Shown here one piece after another: positions 18,266 to 28,233 of a stretch of DNA of 37,076 nucleotides. Positions within the stretch are counted from its first letter, which is position 1. The number at the start of each line of letters is the position of its first letter. The notes under the pieces were generated by a model that worked only from the letters and a program-made list of their open reading frames with translations, searched no databases and had not been told where the DNA came from. The position numbers were made by a program, and so were the translations under genes. The stretch is taken from positions 1-37,076 of the forward strand of contig MTCR01000044.1 in NCBI GenBank assembly GCA_002212725.1, given 5' to 3'. The DNA comes from Sphingobacteriales bacterium TSM_CSM (GTDB taxonomy: Bacteria; Bacteroidota; Bacteroidia; Chitinophagales; UBA2359).

Positions 18266-20335
18266 TTAATGCGGGATAGCTTGTTTAAAATACCGGTATA
18301 TGGCATTTTGGGCGTTTACGGGTTGTTGCCTGGTTCTTACAAATACATTACCATCGGGGTGATTGAGATAACGTGCCTTTTGGTTATCGGTCAATTGAAT
18401 ATCAATAATTTTGCGCAGTTCCTGCTGAATTTTCGGGTCGTAAATAGGGCAGGCTACCTCAATACGGTGTCGCAGGTTGCGTTCCATCCAATCGGCTGAG
18501 GCAATATAGTATTTTTCGTTGCCGCCGTTGGCAAAAATGAGTACCCTTGAGTGTTCAAGGAATTTATCTACAATGCTGATGGCTTCAATGTTGTGGTGCA
18601 GTTGTTCTAAAAAGGGGTTAAGGCAGCAAATGCCCCGCACAATAAGTTTAATTTTTACCCCGGCTTCGGCCGCTTCGTAGAGTTTGTCAATCATGGCGCG
18701 GTCGTTAAGGCTGTTGAGTTTGGCAAAGATGTAGGCGGGCAGGTTTTGGCGGGCATTGTCAATTTCATGGTTAATAAGTGCACAAAGCTGGTTTTGCATA
18801 AAATAGGGCGAAACAAGCAGGTGCTGAAACTGTCGCACATAGGTTTTCAGCTCTATTACATCAAAAACCTGTTTAATATCGGAAATAATGCCGTTGTGGG
18901 CGGTAAATAGGCTATCGTCGGCATATACGCGGGCGGTATCTTCGTTAAAATTTCCGGTAGAGATGTAGGCATACTCCTTTCGGCTGCCGTCGGGCAGTTG
19001 CCTGCCTACGAGGCATAGTTTGGCGTGTATTTTCAGTTCCTGCAACCCGTGCAGTACAATAATGCCGTTTTCCTGCATTTGCTTTGCCCACCGGATGTTG
19101 GCTTCTTCATCAAAGCGCGCCTGCAGTTCAAGCACTGCGGTAACTTCCTTTCCATTTTTACGGGCGTTAATAAGCGCTTCTACCACATTTGAGTTTCGGG
19201 CAAGGCGGTAGAGGGTAATTTTAATGTATTTTACCCTCGGGTCAATAGCGGCTTCCCGCAGGAAATCAATAACGGTATGGTAAGAATGGTAAGGAAAATG
19301 CAGCATGATATCCTGCCGGTCGAGGAGGGAAAACAGGCTGTGTTTTGGGTTGGTTGCCGGGTGCGGCAGTGGGGGATGTTCTATGCTGTTAATATCGGAT
19401 ATGCCAAGGCGCGGAAACTTCATAAAGTCCTTAAAGTTGTGGTAACGCCCGGCAGGCAGCATGTTGTCATCAGCATCTATATTAAGCCTTGCGGTAATGC
19501 TGGTAAACATTTCGGGGTGTTCTTCGGGCATTTTTTCTTCATAAATAAACCTTACCGGTTGCCCGAAGGAGCGGCGTTTTATGCTGCTGTCAATGAGTTC
19601 GAGGAAGCTTTTTGATACGTCGGTATCTATATCAATTTCGGCATCTTTGGTTATTTTAATGGTATAGGCGTGATACTCGTCGTACCCGAAAATGGCAAAA
19701 ATGTCTTCGAGGCAGTAGCGGATAACATCATCGAGCAGAATGATGTAGGTTTTACCTTTTGCCTGTTCCATTACATAAAACCGGGAGAGTTTGTGGGTAG
19801 GTATTTCTATGAGCGAAAAGCGCTGCCGCTTTGTTCCGTCGAGTTTGCGCAGGCTTACGGCCAGGTAAACAGAGCCGTCTTTCAGGTGCGGAAATTCGGT
19901 ATCCTCATCTAACATAAGCGGCACAAGGGCGGGGCGCACTTTTTCGTGAAAGTAGTTTTTAACCTCCAGCCCGTGTTTTCGGGTGAGTTTTTTTTCGTTT
20001 ATGATAAAAATCTTCTTTTGCGCCAGATTGCGTTTAATTTCGTTGTAAATGCGTTCAAACTTATTTTGTTGTTTGAGCACAATTTCCTGAATTTGTTCCA
20101 GGGTTTTTTTGGGGCTAAACCCCATGTTCATTTTGGCTTCTTTATTTACATTGGTTATTCTTTTAAGAGTAGCCACCCGCACCCTGAAAAACTCGTCTAA
20201 GTTGTTGGAAAATATTCCTAAAAACTTAATCCGTTCTAACAGGGGTAAAGATTCATCTTCGGCCTCCTGCAATACGCGGTCGTTAAACCCAAGCCAACTT
20301 ATTTCGCGGTTAATATACTTTTTTTTGGTACTCAT
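18266..20335 (-). CDS. ppk1: Polyphosphate kinase 1
   Basis: The enzyme makes inorganic polyphosphate from ATP through a phosphohistidine. The 689-residue protein has the N-terminal signature YINREISWLGFNDRVLQEA, head-domain segment FPHLKDGSVYLAVSL, and the two phospholipase D-like catalytic domains. The phosphorylated histidine is His437 in ELKIHAKLCLVG (E. coli His435), and the second essential histidine is His595 in KFLEHSRVLIFANGG (E. coli His592). ATG at 20335 (MSTKKKYINRE) is chosen; the frame opens three codons earlier. Length is normal and no exopolyphosphatase gene is adjacent, although the two are often paired in other bacteria. Confidence 0.96.
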   Translation of the reverse strand: MSTKKKYINREISWLGFNDRVLQEAEDESLPLLERIKFLGIFSNNLDEFFRVRVATLKRITNVNKEAKMNMGFSPKKTLEQIQEIVLKQQNKFERIYNEIKRNLAQKKIFIINEKKLTRKHGLEVKNYFHEKVRPALVPLMLDEDTEFPHLKDGSVYLAVSLRKLDGTKRQRFSLIEIPTHKLSRFYVMEQAKGKTYIILLDDVIRYCLEDIFAIFGYDEYHAYTIKITKDAEIDIDTDVSKSFLELIDSSIKRRSFGQPVRFIYEEKMPEEHPEMFTSITARLNIDADDNMLPAGRYHNFKDFMKFPRLGISDINSIEHPPLPHPATNPKHSLFSLLDRQDIMLHFPYHSYHTVIDFLREAAIDPRVKYIKITLYRLARNSNVVEALINARKNGKEVTAVLELQARFDEEANIRWAKQMQENGIIVLHGLQELKIHAKLCLVGRQLPDGSRKEYAYISTGNFNEDTARVYADDSLFTAHNGIISDIKQVFDVIELKTYVRQFQHLLVSPYFMQNQLCALINHEIDNARQNLPAYIFAKLNSLNDRAMIDKLYEAAEAGVKIKLIVRGICCLNPFLEQLHHNIEAISIVDKFLEHSRVLIFANGGNEKYYIASADWMERNLRHRIEVACPIYDPKIQQELRKIIDIQLTDNQKARYLNHPDGNVFVRTRQQPVNAQNAIYRYFKQAIPH

Positions 20336-20408
20336 AATACACAAGCAATTTGTTTAAAAAGTCATCCTGTTTTTTTGCGGTAAATGGTGTTGCACGGGGC
20401 GCGCTTTC

Positions 20409-21137
20409 TTACAGGTTGGCATTGTATTTTTTCATTTCAAGATGCCGCGCTTTGGCATCGGGCATTTTAGCCTGAAGGAGGTTCCAGAAATCGGCGCTAT
20501 GGTTTTTGACCACGGTATGCGTCAGTTCGTGTACCAGTACGTAATCTATGAGTTTATCGGGCAGCCGCATGAGGTGCAGGTTAAGGTTTATATTGTTTTG
20601 GTGCGAGCAACTGCCCCATTTGCTTTTCAGGTTTTTAATAAAAACGTCGTTATACAAAAAGTGGTGTTGCATGGCCAGTTCGCTGAGGCGTTTTGGCAGG
20701 TAATGTTTGGCCTCTATGCGCAGGGCTTCGGTAATGCCTTTTTTTATAAAATCCTGCAATTTGGGGTTGCTTATGGGAATGGTATGCGGGTAATTTACCA
20801 AAATAAGGCCGTTGCCAATTTTTATGGTTGCCTGCGAGGTATGATGGGCATTAATTTGCAGACGGTGAGAGCGGGTGTTAAATACGGTTTGTTCCGTAAA
20901 GAGTTGGGGCAAGGCAGTTGTTTCCCTGTTTTGGGCTATTTTTGCAAGGGTTTGCAAAATCCAGTCCTTTTTGGCGTGTACCAAGCTGTAAACAGCCTCT
21001 GCCGGGGTAAGCCAGGGTATGGTTACTTTTACCTCGGCAGAGGCATTAATGCTGATGCGCATATAGCGTGCTTTTTTGCTTCGTATGAGTTGCAGGGGTT
21101 GCGAAATGCCCTCTATGGTAAAAAGTTGTTTGCTCAT
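20409..21137 (-). CDS. YgjP-like (DUF45/M48-type) zinc metallopeptidase
   Basis: The 242-residue protein carries HELTH (His203-Glu204, His207) followed by NHS with His213, the zinc-binding pattern of the YgjP/WLM-type gluzincins. The upstream signature KSKWGSCSH (171-179) and the Trp near the N-terminal third (PAEAVYSLVHAKKDWILQ) are diagnostic of the DUF45 family. There is no signal peptide or membrane segment, so it is cytoplasmic. The family is widespread and often sits near type I restriction genes, but no such genes are here and its substrate is unknown. It follows lolA on the minus strand, separated by a terminator, so it likely has its own promoter. Confidence 0.88.
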   Translation of the reverse strand: MSKQLFTIEGISQPLQLIRSKKARYMRISINASAEVKVTIPWLTPAEAVYSLVHAKKDWILQTLAKIAQNRETTALPQLFTEQTVFNTRSHRLQINAHHTSQATIKIGNGLILVNYPHTIPISNPKLQDFIKKGITEALRIEAKHYLPKRLSELAMQHHFLYNDVFIKNLKSKWGSCSHQNNINLNLHLMRLPDKLIDYVLVHELTHTVVKNHSADFWNLLQAKMPDAKARHLEMKKYNANL

Positions 21138-21204
21138 ATTTTTAATATAGTAAACACGATGTTAGTACACGGTAAATTTCTTCTTTTTACCACAATAAAA
21201 CAAG

Positions 21205-21239
21205 AAAGCCGGCATTTGTTGTGTACAATTACCGGCTTT
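21205..21239 (-). terminator. Intrinsic terminator of lolA
   Basis: AAAGCCGG (21205-21212) and CCGGCTTT (21232-21239) are perfect reverse complements, with a second short pair TTGT/ACAA inside the loop. On the minus strand the stem is followed by CTTGTTTTATTG, a T-rich tail. It lies 20 bases past the lolA stop. Confidence 0.65.
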
Positions 21240-21257
21240 GGAAGAAAAATTTTATTG

Positions 21258-21914
21258 TCAGCGAAGGTCAACCACTTCTACGCCGGGATGTTTGGCGCTA
21301 TCAAAGATAAAAAATTTGCTGTCTAAGGGTTGTGCCCCTGTTTGGTTTAGTATTTCATAGGTGTAGCGGGTACCATTTTTTACAAAAACCACTGCTTTTT
21401 TAATAAGATTGGTTTTGGTGTTAACGGTAAGTCGTATTTTATAGAAGTCAATATTTCGGTTAAGCGGGGTCAGGTCAATTTCGGTATTGCCTTTAGCGTC
21501 AACAGAGCCGTTTCGCATGGTATATTTGTAATCTCTGGAGTTAATACTAAACAACTGGGCGGGAGAAATTTCGCCCGATTTAGGGTCAACTTCGTTAATC
21601 TGCACTTCGCGCTCCTGCTTAAAGAAAGTCCATATTGATGCGCCATCGCAATAACGTTCAAAATCGGCGGTTTCTACCTTGTATTTATCGTTACTGAGGT
21701 ATAATTTTCCGCTTTGTGCTTCGTTTACCTTGGCATCGGAGTTGGTAATGCGAAGCGAAAATTCGGCTTTTACCGATTTAAATGATTTGTATTGCCTGGC
21801 AACTTTATCTAAAATGGTTTTAGCCTCCGGGTCCAGTGCATCGTTTTGTGCAGTGGAAGCCAACGGCCGTAACAGGGCAAGCAAACAAATCAGTAGGGCA
21901 ACTGCTTTTTTCAT
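21258..21914 (-). CDS. lolA: Outer membrane lipoprotein carrier protein LolA-like
   Basis: The 218-residue protein has a signal peptide (MKKAVALLICLLALLRPLA, cleavage near residue 22 after STAQ) and a LolA fold: a helix ILDKVARQYKSFKSVKAEF, then a run of beta strands (GKLYLSNDKYKVETADFERY, SIWTFFKQEREVQINEVD). LolA carries lipoproteins across the periplasm from LolCDE to the outer membrane. ATG at 21914 is chosen because it opens directly on the signal peptide; the frame's start 25 codons earlier would bury it. No LolB or LolCDE gene is nearby. An FtsK gene often precedes lolA in this phylum but is absent here. Confidence 0.9.
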   Translation of the reverse strand: MKKAVALLICLLALLRPLASTAQNDALDPEAKTILDKVARQYKSFKSVKAEFSLRITNSDAKVNEAQSGKLYLSNDKYKVETADFERYCDGASIWTFFKQEREVQINEVDPKSGEISPAQLFSINSRDYKYTMRNGSVDAKGNTEIDLTPLNRNIDFYKIRLTVNTKTNLIKKAVVFVKNGTRYTYEILNQTGAQPLDSKFFIFDSAKHPGVEVVDLR

Positions 21915-22083
21915 AATGGAAGATGTTTTTTCGGTAGTTTTACAGATTCTATCTAAATTAACCCCTTTTTGACAAGAAACACCCTGCAAGGTTTAATAGT
22001 TTTACTTTTCTCATTTTCTAATTAGCAAATATACGGTAATTTGGAAAAAATACCCCATTAATTTGCCAATAGCTTTACCAAAT

Positions 22084-23712
22084 ATGTTGAACTGCCTTTT
22101 TATACCCGCTTCTTGGTTTTATGTTGCATTGTTGTGGCTGTTGCTGTGTTTTTCCTGTAAAAACCCTTCCGGTAAAAAAGAAGGTGCTGTTTTGCGCTAT
22201 AACCAACCGGGCGGCATAACCTCTTTAGACCCTGCCTTTGCCAAAGACCAGGCCAATACTTGGGCGGTAAACCAGTTGTATAACGGGCTGGTGCAATTGA
22301 ACGACAGCCTGCAAATTATGCCCTGCCTTGCAAAAAACTGGAACATTAGCCCCGACGGACTTACCTACACATTTACCCTGCGCAATGATGTTTATTTTCA
22401 TGACCATGAAATTTTTGAGGGTGGAAAAGGCCCAAAACTCACCGCTGCCGATGTTGCCTACAGCCTCGGAAGGCTGATTGATAAAGAGGTGGCCTCGCCC
22501 GGCGCCTGGCTGTTTAATGGTAAGGTGGAGGAAAAGCAACCTTTTACCGCCCTGAATGATACCGTTTTTCAACTGCGGTTGAAACAACCCTTTCACCCAA
22601 TGCTCAATATACTTTCCATGCAGTATTGTTATGTGGTACCGCAAAAAATTGTGCAGCATTATGGCAAAGAATTCAGAAACCACCCTGTTGGAACCGGCCC
22701 CTTCCGGTTTAAAACCTGGCGCGAAAATGAAGCCCTGATTCTTACCGCCAACCGCCACTATTTTGAAACCGATGCGCAAAACACTCCCCTGCCCTATATT
22801 GACGGCATTAAAATAACCTTTACCGAAAACAAACGCACCGCTTTTTTGCAATTTCTGAACGGCAACCTCGATTTTATATCGGGTATTGATGCCACTTACA
22901 AAGATGATGTGCTTACCCCCGACGGACAGTTGCAGCCCGCCCTTAACGGCAAGGTGCTGCTGCTGCGCTCGCCCCAACTCATTACCGAATATCTGGGCTT
23001 TTTGCTGGGAACCAGCGGCAACCCGGCCCTGCAAAACAAAAAAGTGCGCCAGGCTATAGGTTATGGCATTGACCGCCCCCAGCTTATTCGTTACCTGCGC
23101 AACAACATTGGCACGCCTGCATCTCAAGGTTTTATACCTAAAGGAATGCCCGCTTTCAATCCCCAAACACCGGGTTTTACTTATCAGCCCGAAAAAGCCC
23201 GCCGGTTGCTAAAAGAAGCCGGCTTTGAAGGCGGTAAAGGATTGCCGCCCATTACACTTGAAATTACACCCGCCTACCAGGATTTATGCACCGCCATACA
23301 AAAACAACTTTCGGAAGTGGGTATTGCCGTTACGCTTGAATTGAATCCGCCGTCTTTGCTGCGCGAAAAAACCGCCAAGGGAGATGCCGCCTTTTTCCGT
23401 GCCTCATGGATTGCCGATTATGCCGATGCCGAAAGCTTTCTGGCCGTATTGTACGGCAACAACCCCGCCCCACCCAACTATACCCGGTTTAACAACCCGC
23501 AATATAACCAACGCTACCAAGCCGCACTTGCCCAAAGCAACCCCCAAGAACGCCACCTTATTTACCAACAATCAGACCAAATTCTTATGGAAGAAGCCCC
23601 CGTAATACCCCTGTTTTACGACGAAGTACTGCGCTTTACCCACCCCAATATTGAAAACCTGGGCATTAACCCGCTTAACCTTTTAAACTGTAAACAGGTT
23701 AAAATAAAATAA
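22084..23712 (+). CDS. Family 5 extracellular solute-binding lipoprotein (peptide ABC transporter type)
   Basis: The 542-residue protein begins with a hydrophobic segment ending in a lipobox (LLLCFSC, Cys25), so it should be a lipoprotein. The mature part matches SBP_bac_5: LDPAFAKDQANTWAVNQLYN, LAKNWNISPDGLTYTFTLR, LTAADVAYSLGRLID, NHPVGTGPFRFKTW, QAIGYGIDRPQLI, and a C-terminal half with YLKEAGF-like repeats. Such proteins bind peptides, nickel or other small solutes for an ABC importer. No permease or ATPase genes are adjacent, so its partner lies elsewhere. ATG at 22084 is preferred to the TTG at 22063, which would add seven residues before the signal. Confidence 0.9.
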   Translation: MLNCLFIPASWFYVALLWLLLCFSCKNPSGKKEGAVLRYNQPGGITSLDPAFAKDQANTWAVNQLYNGLVQLNDSLQIMPCLAKNWNISPDGLTYTFTLRNDVYFHDHEIFEGGKGPKLTAADVAYSLGRLIDKEVASPGAWLFNGKVEEKQPFTALNDTVFQLRLKQPFHPMLNILSMQYCYVVPQKIVQHYGKEFRNHPVGTGPFRFKTWRENEALILTANRHYFETDAQNTPLPYIDGIKITFTENKRTAFLQFLNGNLDFISGIDATYKDDVLTPDGQLQPALNGKVLLLRSPQLITEYLGFLLGTSGNPALQNKKVRQAIGYGIDRPQLIRYLRNNIGTPASQGFIPKGMPAFNPQTPGFTYQPEKARRLLKEAGFEGGKGLPPITLEITPAYQDLCTAIQKQLSEVGIAVTLELNPPSLLREKTAKGDAAFFRASWIADYADAESFLAVLYGNNPAPPNYTRFNNPQYNQRYQAALAQSNPQERHLIYQQSDQILMEEAPVIPLFYDEVLRFTHPNIENLGINPLNLLNCKQVKIK

Positions 23713-23826
23713 AAATGCACCAAGGCATACAACATACCGCTTTTAACCCTAACTTTATTGCAAACCCCGAAACTAAAGAAACTTTAATACCCAAATTTCC
23801 GTTTTACCGGTAAACTCGTAACCGCT

Positions 23827-24693
23827 ATGAGGCAAATTAAAATTACCACTTCCATTACCAGTCGCGACAGCCTTTCACTTGAAAAATATCTTGCAGATAT
23901 TTCCAAGGTAGATTTATTAACACCGGAAGAAGAGGTGGAACTTGCCCGCCGCATTAAACAAGGCGACGAAAAAGCCCTTGAACAACTTACTAAAGCCAAC
24001 CTGCGGTTTGTGGTTTCGGTTGCCAAACAATACCAAAACCAAGGCATTTCTCTGAGCGACCTGATTAATGAAGGCAACCTGGGCCTTATTAAAGCCGCCC
24101 GCCGATACGACGAAACCAAAGGATTTAAATTTATTTCGTATGCCGTCTGGTGGATAAGACAATCTATCATGCAATCATTGGTAGAACAATCGCGCATGAT
24201 ACGGCTGCCGCTCAACAAACAGGAGGCCTACCAGAAACTTCACAAAGTGCTGAACCATTTTTTGCAGGAAAACCAACGCGAACCCTCTGCCGAAGAGCTG
24301 GCACAACTTACCCAAATGGACGAAAAGGATGTGAGTGAACTGCTGAAGCTGAACAGCAAAATCAAGTCAATTGATGTGCCTTTAGATGAAGAAAATTCCG
24401 ATTCTGCCTCTTACTCCGAAACGCTGGCCGATGAGGGCGATGAACCCGATACCCAACTCAACTTCGCCTCACTGCATGACGAGTTATTAGATGCCTTGTC
24501 TGTACTCTCTAAACGCGAGGCCGATGTTATTAAATGTTTTTTTGGTTTAGGCGATAAAGCGCCTATGTCGCTCGATGATATAGCCGACCAGGAAAATCTT
24601 ACCCGCGAAAGGGTTCGGCAAATTAAAGAGCGGGCTATCAGGCGCCTGCGCAAAACCTCGCGCAGCAACCTGCTCAAATCCTACCTGGGCTAA
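23827..24693 (+). CDS. rpoD: Primary RNA polymerase sigma factor (RpoD/SigA)
   Basis: The 288-residue protein has the compact Bacteroidota form: a short region 1.2 (SRDSLSLEKYLADISKVDLL), region 2 with ANLRFVVSVAKQYQNQG, NEGNLGLIKAARRYDETKG and the -7 recognition helix SYAVWWIRQSIMQSL, then region 3 and region 4 with the helix-turn-helix TRERVRQIKERAIRRLR. Region 1.1 is missing, as is normal in this phylum. This factor recognises TAnnTTTG-type promoters such as those marked in this window. It is monocistronic, 114 bases after the solute-binding protein gene, and converges on the BNR-repeat gene with 37 bases between. Confidence 0.97.
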   Translation: MRQIKITTSITSRDSLSLEKYLADISKVDLLTPEEEVELARRIKQGDEKALEQLTKANLRFVVSVAKQYQNQGISLSDLINEGNLGLIKAARRYDETKGFKFISYAVWWIRQSIMQSLVEQSRMIRLPLNKQEAYQKLHKVLNHFLQENQREPSAEELAQLTQMDEKDVSELLKLNSKIKSIDVPLDEENSDSASYSETLADEGDEPDTQLNFASLHDELLDALSVLSKREADVIKCFFGLGDKAPMSLDDIADQENLTRERVRQIKERAIRRLRKTSRSNLLKSYLG

Positions 24694-24730
24694 AATCTGC
24701 CGCCCCTCCGGTGTATAAAATTTCAATACA

Positions 24731-27352
24731 TTAGCGCTGCACTACCAGTTTTGCATGGTAAGCGGTTTTACCGTCTGTTAACTGCAAAAGGTATAATCCT
24801 GCCTGCAATTGCATAGTTGGTACGTTTACCGGAGTGTTGCCGGCATCGTTAAGCGATTGTTGCCATAGCACCTGTCCTTTTGTATTAATAACGCGCAACA
24901 AACTGCCCGTATTAGCCGGCAGCCCGGTGGGTAATGTTACAAATACCGGTTTACCCGCCGCCACCGGATTAGGGTAAACCTGCAAGGCGGCCGATTCGGA
25001 CAACGCTGTCTGGGCTATCCCAACAGGCGGGTTTGGGGGTTGTGCAAAGAGTGAATCGACGGGAAAGGTCATCATGGAACGGGCAAAGGTGCCGGCAATA
25101 ATAAGGCGGTTAACCGGGTCAAGGGCAATATCATAAACGGTTACAAAGGGCATATTGGTGCCTGCGCGCTGCCATTGCAGCCCGTTGTTAAGTGTAACAT
25201 ACACACCAATATCTGTGGCAACCACCAACCCCGAGTCGGCGGGCACATCGGGTAAAATTAAAATATCGTTTACCCCTACCTGCGGCAGGTTTCCGCTTAT
25301 ACTTTGCCAGGTGTTGCCGTTATTATCGGAACGGAAAACGTGTGGCAAATCGCCATTGCCTTTATAACCCGAAATGGTGACAAACACCGTTTGTTCATTA
25401 CCGGGCGAACCTTGCAGGGCAGTAACATAGCGGTCGGGCAGGTTGCTGTTAATATTTTGCCAGTTGAGGCCGGCATCTGTGCTTCGCCACACATTGCCGT
25501 CGGAGGTGCCGGCATACAAAAAGTTGGGGTTAAGAGGAGATTCTGCCAGGCAGCTGATGGTGTGAAATCTATCGCCAAAAATTACGCCGTCGGTAAGGTC
25601 GGGGCTTACAGGTTCCCACAGGGCAAAAGGTCCCGATGAATTTTTATAAATGCGGTAAGTTCCTCGGTAAAGCACATCGGGGTTAAAGGCGCTCATGATG
25701 TAGGGCGAGTCCCAGTTGGTTCTGTCGGCAGGGTCAACGCCGTCATCGGCCCCCTGGAAATTAATACCGCCGTCGGTAGTTGCGGCAATGTTGCCAAACT
25801 GGGTTTCCACATAAAAAATGTTGGGGTCGGTTGGGTGGTAAACGGGCTGAAATCCGTCTGCGCCATAGATTCGTATCCAATCGTTCACGGCGGTGTAATT
25901 GCCCGAAGTAGTTCCGTTGTCTTGTGCGCCGCCGGTATAATAGCCGGGCAAATGCGGGTTAAAGGCAATGCGGTAAAACTGGGTATTGGGAATATTTTCG
26001 AGGTCTGTCCAGGTATCGGCTCCATCGGTGGTTTTATACATTCCGCCATCGGTGGCAAGCAACAGGGTATTGGGGTCAACAAACCAAAGGCAGTGTTTAT
26101 CGGCATGAACATCGTACAACCACCACTCCGGGGTTGCGGGCAGCCATTCTGTGCCATTATTGGTTGTTCTCCACAAATCAACGCCCAGCAGGTAAATTTC
26201 CTGGTCGTTCCAGGGGTTTATGTTTACCTTGCCAAAGTACCAGCCAAAGCTGCCCAATGGGTCGGCAGCAATTAAATCGGGGGTGGCAATGGGGTACCAC
26301 AATTCGCCGGCGTTGTCGGTACGGTAAATATTGAGCAGTTGGCTGTTTACATCCACTACTGAAGCAACTACAACTTCGGGGTTGGTTGGGTAAATATCCA
26401 ACCCTATGCGGTTGAGTTCGCCGGTGGGCAGTCCGTTGGTCATTACCTCCCATGAGTTTCCGCCGTTGGTGGTTTTCCAAATTTTGGCATCTTCGCCGGT
26501 AACAATGCTTTCCTGGTTATTTCTTATGCGGTTCCAGGAGGCGGCATACAATACATTGGGGTTTTGGGGGTTCATTACCATATCAATAATGCCGGCATCG
26601 TCATCAATATACAGTATTTTTTCCCAAGATGCGCCGCCGTTGGTGGTTTTATACAAGCCGCGGTTTTGGTCGCGCTCCATTGGGTTGCCCATACAACCCA
26701 CATAAATTTCATCGGGGTTTTGGGGGTTAATGCAAATAGAAGAGATAATGCGCCCTTCGGCCAGGCCTATGTTGGTCCAGGTCAGTCCGGCATCGGTACT
26801 TTTGTACAAGCCGTTTCCGGTGGCAAATGAAATAGAAATATTTTCATCGCCGGTACCTACATACACCACATCGGGATTGGTGGGGTCAAGTGCAATGTGG
26901 CCAATGGGCAGAAAAGGTTGGTCGTCAAAAACGGGTATCCAGTTTTCGCCTCCGTCGGAGGTTTTAAAAACGCCGCCTTTTGCACAACCGGCATAAATTA
27001 CATCGGGGTTATCGGGGTTTACGGCAATGGTGTTAATGCGTCCGCCAATATTGCCGGGTCCTTGCAAAGTCCATGGGGTATTCAAACCATTGTTGTCTTT
27101 GGCGGTCAGGTTTTCTTGTTGGCAGGCCTTTTCAATGGTTTTGGTGTAGGTTTGGAGGTTCAGGGTAAAATCGGGGTAAGTCCGGGCAAAGAAGAATTGT
27201 TCATCGGGAAAAACTTTGTTTTCGGCTTCCCTAAGTTCTGAATTGTTGGCCCTTTTGGTGTTTGTTAACTGTCTTTCGGGTGCCAAAAGTTTACCGGTAA
27301 GCACTATGGCCATTACCAGCATAGCAAAAACAATTGCCGGTTTTATTTTCAT
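24731..27352 (-). CDS. T9SS-exported BNR/Asp-box repeat (VPS10-like) beta-propeller protein
   Basis: The 873-residue protein begins with a signal anchor (MKIKPAIVFAMLVMAIVLTG) and then has many repeated Asp-box motifs of the type S/T-x-D-x-G-x-x-W: TSDGGENW, STDAGLTW, TTNGGASW, TTNGGNSW, TTDGADTW, STDAGLNW, SDNNGNTW. These mark sortilin/xyloglucanase-like propeller blades, separated by DPTNPDVVYVGTG-type links. The C-terminal ~85 residues are a type IX sorting domain (LQVYPNPVAAGKPVFVTL, AGLYLLQL, AKLVVQR). It should be secreted or surface-bound. Whether it is a glycoside hydrolase or only a binding propeller is unclear; no catalytic residues were identified. ATG at 27352 is chosen; the longer frame adds 66 residues of no family likeness. 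Confidence 0.9.
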   Translation of the reverse strand: MKIKPAIVFAMLVMAIVLTGKLLAPERQLTNTKRANNSELREAENKVFPDEQFFFARTYPDFTLNLQTYTKTIEKACQQENLTAKDNNGLNTPWTLQGPGNIGGRINTIAVNPDNPDVIYAGCAKGGVFKTSDGGENWIPVFDDQPFLPIGHIALDPTNPDVVYVGTGDENISISFATGNGLYKSTDAGLTWTNIGLAEGRIISSICINPQNPDEIYVGCMGNPMERDQNRGLYKTTNGGASWEKILYIDDDAGIIDMVMNPQNPNVLYAASWNRIRNNQESIVTGEDAKIWKTTNGGNSWEVMTNGLPTGELNRIGLDIYPTNPEVVVASVVDVNSQLLNIYRTDNAGELWYPIATPDLIAADPLGSFGWYFGKVNINPWNDQEIYLLGVDLWRTTNNGTEWLPATPEWWLYDVHADKHCLWFVDPNTLLLATDGGMYKTTDGADTWTDLENIPNTQFYRIAFNPHLPGYYTGGAQDNGTTSGNYTAVNDWIRIYGADGFQPVYHPTDPNIFYVETQFGNIAATTDGGINFQGADDGVDPADRTNWDSPYIMSAFNPDVLYRGTYRIYKNSSGPFALWEPVSPDLTDGVIFGDRFHTISCLAESPLNPNFLYAGTSDGNVWRSTDAGLNWQNINSNLPDRYVTALQGSPGNEQTVFVTISGYKGNGDLPHVFRSDNNGNTWQSISGNLPQVGVNDILILPDVPADSGLVVATDIGVYVTLNNGLQWQRAGTNMPFVTVYDIALDPVNRLIIAGTFARSMMTFPVDSLFAQPPNPPVGIAQTALSESAALQVYPNPVAAGKPVFVTLPTGLPANTGSLLRVINTKGQVLWQQSLNDAGNTPVNVPTMQLQAGLYLLQLTDGKTAYHAKLVVQR

Positions 27353-27396
27353 GTTTTTTTTAATGCTTTTTTGTTTATAACAGGCAAGTAAGCGGT

Positions 27397-28050
27397 TTAG
27401 TGGTTGGCAGTTGCCGAGGCAAGCACATCGCGTATAGATGGGTAAGTGTTTTGCAGGTATCCGCTTTGGAGTTGTTGTGGGGCAACCCACTCTAATGCGG
27501 TAATACCCTCTTCCTGCTGTGGAGTTATGTTTCGGCAATTGTTGGTACAATGCATTTCATACCAGTAGGTGGTTTTGAGTATGCGCATTTTTTTGGGGTC
27601 GTGGTAGGTATGAAAGGTAATGTTGGCGTGGTTGTCGGCAATTACTATAGGACGTTGCACCACTACCTCCGTTAACCCTGTTTCTTCGGCTACTTCGCGC
27701 AAAGCTGCCGTTTCAAGTGGTTCGCGAATTTCCACCTTACCTTTGGGCAAATCCCAGCGGCCTTTCCGGTAGATAAGGAGTATTTCGCCATTTGGGTTAT
27801 ATACTACGCCTCCGGCTGCATCAATAAGTTCGTAATTTCGGGCAAAATCGGTCTGAACCTGAGTAAGACTGTCGCCCCATAAATACACTTCGGTAAGTGA
27901 TGCGGCATTCTGTTCCACAAAACTGATAATGTCTTTCAGTTCTGCTGTGTTTTTATAGGTAACCTGCAATATATCTTTGCGTTGAGGTAAAGAGGGAATT
28001 GGGTTGTTGAGCAGAAACAGGGGGGTTCCGTTGATGAATATTTTATACAT
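27397..28050 (-). CDS. Nudix hydrolase with N-terminal extension
   Basis: The Nudix box is complete at residues 104-126: G104, E110, then REVAEETGL with Arg118, Glu119, Glu122 and Glu123. It hydrolyses a nucleoside diphosphate linked to another group; the substrate cannot be told. The N-terminal ~75 residues (MYKIFINGTPLFLLNN..., TAELKDIISFVEQNA) form an extra domain of no recognised function, seen in similar Bacteroidota proteins as far as I recall. Length is 217 residues. ATG at 28050 is chosen over a TTG two codons upstream. Only 44 bases separate it from the downstream BNR gene, so the two could be cotranscribed. Confidence 0.9.
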   Translation of the reverse strand: MYKIFINGTPLFLLNNPIPSLPQRKDILQVTYKNTAELKDIISFVEQNAASLTEVYLWGDSLTQVQTDFARNYELIDAAGGVVYNPNGEILLIYRKGRWDLPKGKVEIREPLETAALREVAEETGLTEVVVQRPIVIADNHANITFHTYHDPKKMRILKTTYWYEMHCTNNCRNITPQQEEGITALEWVAPQQLQSGYLQNTYPSIRDVLASATANH

Positions 28051-28233
28051 TGGCAAGGGTTGAAACAGCTCAAAAAAAGGGGGGCGCTAAAAAACAGGTA
28101 AAAGTAACAAAACTTTATGTAAAAACCGACTTTTGCGCTGCTTTCTGCCAAAAGAACAAAGAATGGGCTTGCCCTGTTATTGCCTTTGGTAATAAATTAG
28201 CGGCATTTTAAAAGCCACAAAACAAATTCGGGC

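Noticed and set aside
20442..21326. 294-codon open frame on the plus strand
   Set aside because: It lies opposite the metallopeptidase gene, which has a clear HExxH motif and family length. The peptide has no family likeness; it is a codon-bias shadow.
22225..23166. 313-codon open frame on the minus strand
   Set aside because: It is antisense to the solute-binding lipoprotein, which is a clear family member. No start context.
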